Assembly (NCBI GenBank): GCA_036502625.1
Contig: DASXYG010000002.1
Location: forward strand, 62,001-126,000
Length of the DNA stretch: 64,000 nt
Direction: 5' to 3'
Origin: DASXYG01 sp036502625
Lineage (GTDB): Bacteria > Actinomycetota > Actinomycetes > Streptosporangiales > Streptosporangiaceae
This document shows positions 60,404 to 64,000 of the stretch, in pieces (position 1 is the stretch's first letter; the number at the start of each line of letters is the position of its first letter). Below the pieces are notes generated by a model, which had not been told where the DNA came from, did no database searches, and worked only from the letters and a program-made list of their open reading frames with translations. A program made the translations under genes and the position numbers.

Positions 60404-61015
60404 TCAGCTCGCCTGGCGGTCGTGCTGGTGGTCGATCGGCGGCATCGGGCGGACCAGCCCGAGCGCCACGACCTCGTTGGCCAGCCGGGTGCGCCGGTTC
60501 GTGCCCTCCGGGATGCGGAACTTCTGGTAGAGCCGCAGGAGGTGCTGCTTGACGGCGGCCTCGGTGACGACCAGGTCCTCGGCGATCTCGCGTGCGGTGG
60601 CGGGAGAGACGAATGCCTCATCGGACAGCGCCGGGCGGCACAGCGAGTTGAGGACGTCGACTTCCCGCCTGGTCAGCTCGGGTGCGGTGGCCCTGCGCAG
60701 CTCGGTCTCCGGCGCGATGTCCTCCCGGGGGAGGCCGCCGACGCGGCAGCGCGACGCGCCGAAGCTCACGACGTCGCCGTCGATCAGCACGCGCCGGGCG
60801 ATCGGCCGCCCGTTGACCCGGGTGCCGTTGCGGGACAACCCGAGGTCCACGACGTAGAGGTACGGCCCGCGGCGTACGAGCTCGGCGTGGAGCTGGGAGA
60901 CGCTGGGATCGGAAAGCCGCAGATCAACGCCGGTTCCGCGGCCGACGGTGGTCGTGTCGGGACCCAGCGGAACGACGTCCCCTGACTCCTCGACACGGAT
61001 GTACGGCCCGTCCAC
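60404..61015 (-). CDS. FHA domain-HTH regulator
   Basis: 203 residues from GTG 61015 (GAGAGG 7 nt upstream). The FHA domain at about 5-95 has VGRGTGVDLRL, SVSQLHAEL and NGTRVNG, so it should bind phosphothreonine. A LuxR/GerE-like helix-turn-helix follows (ELTRREVDVLNSL, VTEAAVKQHLLRLYQKFRI). This points to a regulator tied to a Ser/Thr kinase. The target genes are unknown. Confidence 0.87.
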   Translation of the reverse strand: MDGPYIRVEESGDVVPLGPDTTTVGRGTGVDLRLSDPSVSQLHAELVRRGPYLYVVDLGLSRNGTRVNGRPIARRVLIDGDVVSFGASRCRVGGLPREDIAPETELRRATAPELTRREVDVLNSLCRPALSDEAFVSPATAREIAEDLVVTEAAVKQHLLRLYQKFRIPEGTNRRTRLANEVVALGLVRPMPPIDHQHDRQAS

Positions 61016-61253
61016 GGCAGTTCCTCTCTGGTGCGCCCGCCGTTACTCATACTCCAGGACGGAGTTACCCCCAGGGAGTCGCGTCACACCCACTTGCCCC
61101 GCCGTAGGAAAGCCGGAAGCCCTTGATACATCGGCGTTCCGTGATCGGGCTCGGCCATTGGAACGAGCCGGCGCCCCGGTCACCGGTAGGCTGCGGGCAG
61201 CGTCGCGGGTGACCGGCAGTCGCGGCGCGTAACGAGCGACGCAGGGGGGTCAC

Positions 61254-61586
61254 GTGGTGCGGACGGCAGGCCAGGGCACGTCGGTGGGCGGCGCGGGCGA
61301 CCCGCCGCCGACGCGCGGGCTGCCCGGCTGGGCCGACCAGCTCGCGTACACCATCGTGCTGCTCGGCATGGGCGGCGGCCTCGCCTGGGTGGCGCTGCAC
61401 CACTTCAAACGCGGCGCCGCGCTCATCGCCGGCACGCTCATCCTCGGCGGCCTGCTCCGCGCGGTGCTGCCCGCCCGGGTCGCCGGGCTGCTCGCGTCGC
61501 GGTCCCGGGTGCTCGACACGGTCGTCATGTGCCTGCTCGGCATCGGCATCGGCGTCGTGGCGTACTTCGTGCCGCGCCCCTCGTGA
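61254..61586 (+). CDS. DUF3017 membrane protein
   Basis: 110 residues from GTG 61254 (G-rich ribosome site 5 nt upstream). Three helices; the pattern WADQLAYTIVLLGMGGGLAW and FKRGAALIAGTLILGGLLRAVLP (about 60-82) is that of DUF3017. From memory, such genes often follow folD in actinomycetes. Function unknown. Confidence 0.85.
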   Translation: MVRTAGQGTSVGGAGDPPPTRGLPGWADQLAYTIVLLGMGGGLAWVALHHFKRGAALIAGTLILGGLLRAVLPARVAGLLASRSRVLDTVVMCLLGIGIGVVAYFVPRPS

Positions 61587-61687
61587 CGCACCCCATCGGC
61601 GCGACCTGGCCCGGGGGCTCGATAACCTCCAAGTAGCGAGCCTTTTCACAAAGCGGGCTGGTTGGCGCAAGAAGGGACAGCTACCGC

Positions 61688-62905
61688 ATGCCCAAGATCA
61701 AAGTAGCGAATCCCGTCGTCGAGCTGGACGGCGACGAGATGACGCGGATCATCTGGCAGTTCATCAAGGACCAGTTGATCCTGCCGTATCTCGACATCGA
61801 CCTGAAGTACTACGACCTCGGGATCGAGTATCGCGACGCGACGGACGACCAGGTGACGGTCGATTCCGCGAACGCGATCAAGCAGTACGGCGTGGGCGTC
61901 AAGTGCGCCACGATCACCCCGGACGAGGCGCGGGTCGAGGAGTTCGGCCTGAAGAAGATGTGGCGTTCGCCGAACGGCACGATCCGCAACATCCTCGGCG
62001 GCACGATCTTCCGCGAGCCGATCATCTGCTCGAACGTGCCGCGCCTGGTGCCCGGCTGGACGAAGCCGATCATCATCGGCCGCCACGCGCACGGCGACCA
62101 GTACAAGGCCACCGACTTCGTGGTGCCCGGCCCCGGCAAGGTGACGATCACCTACACCCCGGCCGACGGGTCGCAGCCCATGGAGATGCAGATCGCCGAC
62201 TTCCCCGGCGGGGGCGTCGCGATGGGCATGTACAACTACGACGACTCGATCCGCGACTTCGCGCGCGCCTCGATGCGCTACGGCCTCGACCGCGGCTACC
62301 CGGTCTACCTCTCCACGAAGAACACGATCCTGAAGGCCTACGACGGCCGGTTCAAGGACCTGTTCGCGGAGGTCTTCGAGTCGGAGTTCAAGGCCGAGTT
62401 CGAGAAGGCCGGCATCACGTACGAGCACCGCCTGATCGACGACATGGTGGCCGCCGCGCTGAAGTGGGAGGGCGGCTTCGTCTGGGCGGCGAAGAACTAC
62501 GACGGCGACGTGCAGTCCGACACCGTCGCGCAGGGCTTCGGCTCGCTCGGCCTGATGACGTCCGTGCTGATGACCCCGGACGGCAAGACCGTCGAGGCGG
62601 AGGCCGCGCACGGCACCGTGACGCGCCACTTCCGCCAGCACCAGCAGGGCAAGGAGACGTCGACCAACCCGATCGCGTCGATCTTCGCCTGGACCCGCGG
62701 TATCGCCCACCGCGGCAAGCTCGACGGCACCCCCGAGGTCACCGACTTCGCCCGCAAGGTGGAGGAGGTCTGCGTCGCGACCGTCGAGGGCGGCCAGATG
62801 ACGAAGGACCTCGCGCTCCTCATCGGCGACGACACCCCCTGGCTGACCACCCAGCAGTTCCTCGCCGCGCTCGACGAGAACCTGCAGAAGAAGATGTCGG
62901 CGTAG
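61688..62905 (+). CDS. icd: NADP-dependent isocitrate dehydrogenase
   Basis: 405 residues, the homodimeric eukaryote-like subfamily (ELDGDEMTRIIW; WRSPNGTIRNILGGTIFREP split as WRSPNGTIRNILGG for length; AAHGTVTRHFRQHQQG). Converts isocitrate to 2-oxoglutarate in the TCA cycle. ATG 61688 follows GAAGGGA. Ends at a strong terminator. Confidence 0.95.
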   Translation: MPKIKVANPVVELDGDEMTRIIWQFIKDQLILPYLDIDLKYYDLGIEYRDATDDQVTVDSANAIKQYGVGVKCATITPDEARVEEFGLKKMWRSPNGTIRNILGGTIFREPIICSNVPRLVPGWTKPIIIGRHAHGDQYKATDFVVPGPGKVTITYTPADGSQPMEMQIADFPGGGVAMGMYNYDDSIRDFARASMRYGLDRGYPVYLSTKNTILKAYDGRFKDLFAEVFESEFKAEFEKAGITYEHRLIDDMVAAALKWEGGFVWAAKNYDGDVQSDTVAQGFGSLGLMTSVLMTPDGKTVEAEAAHGTVTRHFRQHQQGKETSTNPIASIFAWTRGIAHRGKLDGTPEVTDFARKVEEVCVATVEGGQMTKDLALLIGDDTPWLTTQQFLAALDENLQKKMSA

Positions 62906-62918
62906 CGCGCGCGACACG

Positions 62919-62960
62919 AACGGCGAGCGCCCTCCGGCGGTTCGGAGGGCGCTCGCCGTT
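62919..62960. terminator. Perfect 18-bp hairpin between convergent genes
   Basis: AACGGCGAGCGCCCTCCG and its exact complement with a 6-nt loop (GCGGTT), between the icd and M20 stops. Works on either strand. Confidence 0.8.
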
Positions 62961-62971
62961 GTCCGTACGGG

Positions 62972-64000
62972 TCAGCCGCGGGCCAGGCGGCGCAGCGCCA
63001 GGTCGGCGAGCAGGGTGGCGCTGTCGGTGAGGACGGAGTCGTCGAACTGCGCGTCCGGCGCGTGGTTGCTGCCCGCGGTCGCCGGATCGAGCTCCGGCGG
63101 GCAGGCGCAGAGGAAGACGAACGCGCCGGGCACCTCGTCGAGCACGAACGAGAAGTCCTCCGACGCCGGGATCGGCTTCGGCAGCCGGATGTAGCGCTCC
63201 GGGCCGGCGAGGTCGGTGATGGCCTCCTCGGTGGCCGCGTATTCGGCGGGGTCGTTGGTCGTCACCGGGTACAGCGCGCGGAACCTCGCGTCGACCTCCA
63301 CGCCGTGCGCGGCCGCGATGCCCTCGACCACCCGGATCGTGCCGGCCTCGAGCTTGGCCTGCGCCTCGGGGGAGAAGCAGCGGACGGTCGCGTCGAAGTG
63401 CGCCTCGCCCGGGATGATGTTGCGGAGCGTGCCGGCGTGCAGGTTGCCGACCGTGATGATCGCCGGGTCGAAGACGTCGAACGTCCGGGTCACGAACGTC
63501 TGGAGCGCCGTCACCATCTCGCAGATCGCCGGGACGGGGTCGCGCGTGGTGTACGGCATGGAGCCGTGGCCGCCCTGGCCGATGACCCGGACGCTGAGGT
63601 CCGAGGCCGCCGACATCGTGGCGTCCGGCTTGCCCGCGAAGATGCCGCGCGGCGCGATCGAGGACATGACGTGCAGGCCGTACGCGGCGACGGCGCGCTC
63701 GCCCGAGGCGTCGAGCACGCCCTCGTCGATCATGATCTTGGCGCCGCCGTGGCCCTCCTCGCCGGGCTGGAACATGAACACCACGTTCCCGGCGAGCTCC
63801 TCGCGCCGCGCGGACAGCAGCCGCGCCGCGCCGGTCAGCCCGGCGACGTGCAGGTCGTGGCCGCAGGCGTGCATGTTGCCGTTGGTGGAGGCGTACGGAA
63901 GCCCGGTGGCCTCGGTGACGGGCAGGGCGTCCATGTCGCCGCGCAGCAGCACCGTCGGCCCGGGGCGGCCGCCGCGCAGCACGCCGGTGACCGACGAGAG
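62972..64000 (-). CDS. M20-family amidohydrolase, N-terminus cut by window edge
   Basis: 342 codons visible; the start lies beyond the right edge. Metal-ligand motifs LRGDMDALPV, HACGHDLHVA and GEEGHGG, plus the late NHAPDAQFD, identify the M20D/IAA-amino-acid-hydrolase branch. A dimerisation domain lies at about 160-270. It would hydrolyse N-acyl amino acids or similar amides; substrate unknown. Confidence 0.9.
   Translation of the reverse strand, partial: LSSVTGVLRGGRPGPTVLLRGDMDALPVTEATGLPYASTNGNMHACGHDLHVAGLTGAARLLSARREELAGNVVFMFQPGEEGHGGAKIMIDEGVLDASGERAVAAYGLHVMSSIAPRGIFAGKPDATMSAASDLSVRVIGQGGHGSMPYTTRDPVPAICEMVTALQTFVTRTFDVFDPAIITVGNLHAGTLRNIIPGEAHFDATVRCFSPEAQAKLEAGTIRVVEGIAAAHGVEVDARFRALYPVTTNDPAEYAATEEAITDLAGPERYIRLPKPIPASEDFSFVLDEVPGAFVFLCACPPELDPATAGSNHAPDAQFDDSVLTDSATLLADLALRRLARG

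Overview
The window is a 64 kb stretch of a very GC-rich actinomycete chromosome. GTG and TTG starts are frequent, genes are tightly packed, and several genes carry a TANNNT box 6-7 nt before the start codon, as on leaderless actinobacterial mRNAs. The order pcrA - B12-binding mutase subunit - sucC - sucD - PerM-like protein - purN - purH - folD - DUF3017 resembles conserved blocks I recall from Mycobacterium and Streptomyces. With a form II cox cluster and a GT2/CDP-glycerol polymerase, I infer a member of Streptosporangiales or a close relative (inference, no search run). No rRNA, tRNA, CRISPR array, transposase or integrase was seen.

Layout. 1-4.6 kb: a coiled-coil protein cut by the window edge, a zinc-ribbon protein, a ChoD-like GMC oxidoreductase and an ArsR-SRPBCC regulator with a readable promoter/operator. 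4.9-12 kb: SpoIIE-type phosphatase, guaA and a large two-domain teichoic-acid-type polymerase. 12-18.6 kb (minus strand): a DUF1348 protein, kynU and the form II CO-dehydrogenase-like coxS-L-M with coxG. 18.7-23 kb: a PspC protein divergent from a PspC-fused histidine kinase and its response regulator. 23-31.3 kb: SDR, AhpD-like and PIG-L proteins, the dhaKLM kinase operon, two MFS exporters and a VOC protein. 31.5-48.5 kb: the pcrA-sucCD-purNH housekeeping backbone, interrupted by accessory genes. 59.4-64 kb: folD, an FHA-HTH regulator, DUF3017, icd and the end of an M20 amidohydrolase.

Two accessory regions stand out. At 33.8-35.9 kb one secreted 707-residue protein joins a CdtB-like DNase domain (all recognisable catalytic residues present), a ricin-B-like lectin domain and a C-terminal ribosome-inactivating-protein fold. 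In that last domain the catalytic Glu and Trp are kept but the usual Arg is His. At 48.6-59 kb five tandem modules each pair a large exported protein with a small membrane protein of about four helices. The large proteins have an N-terminal prepilin-like G-x4-[E/Q]-[Y/W] segment and four conserved cysteines.

Three promoters in that array share one architecture: a GGGCCCA-type hairpin, 10-12 nt later GGGCCCTG-N3-TCC, then exactly 15 nt and TANNGT. This suggests coordinated control, possibly by an alternative sigma factor. The array lies between purH and folD, and the toxin between pcrA and the sucCD block, so both look like accessory cargo in a conserved backbone.
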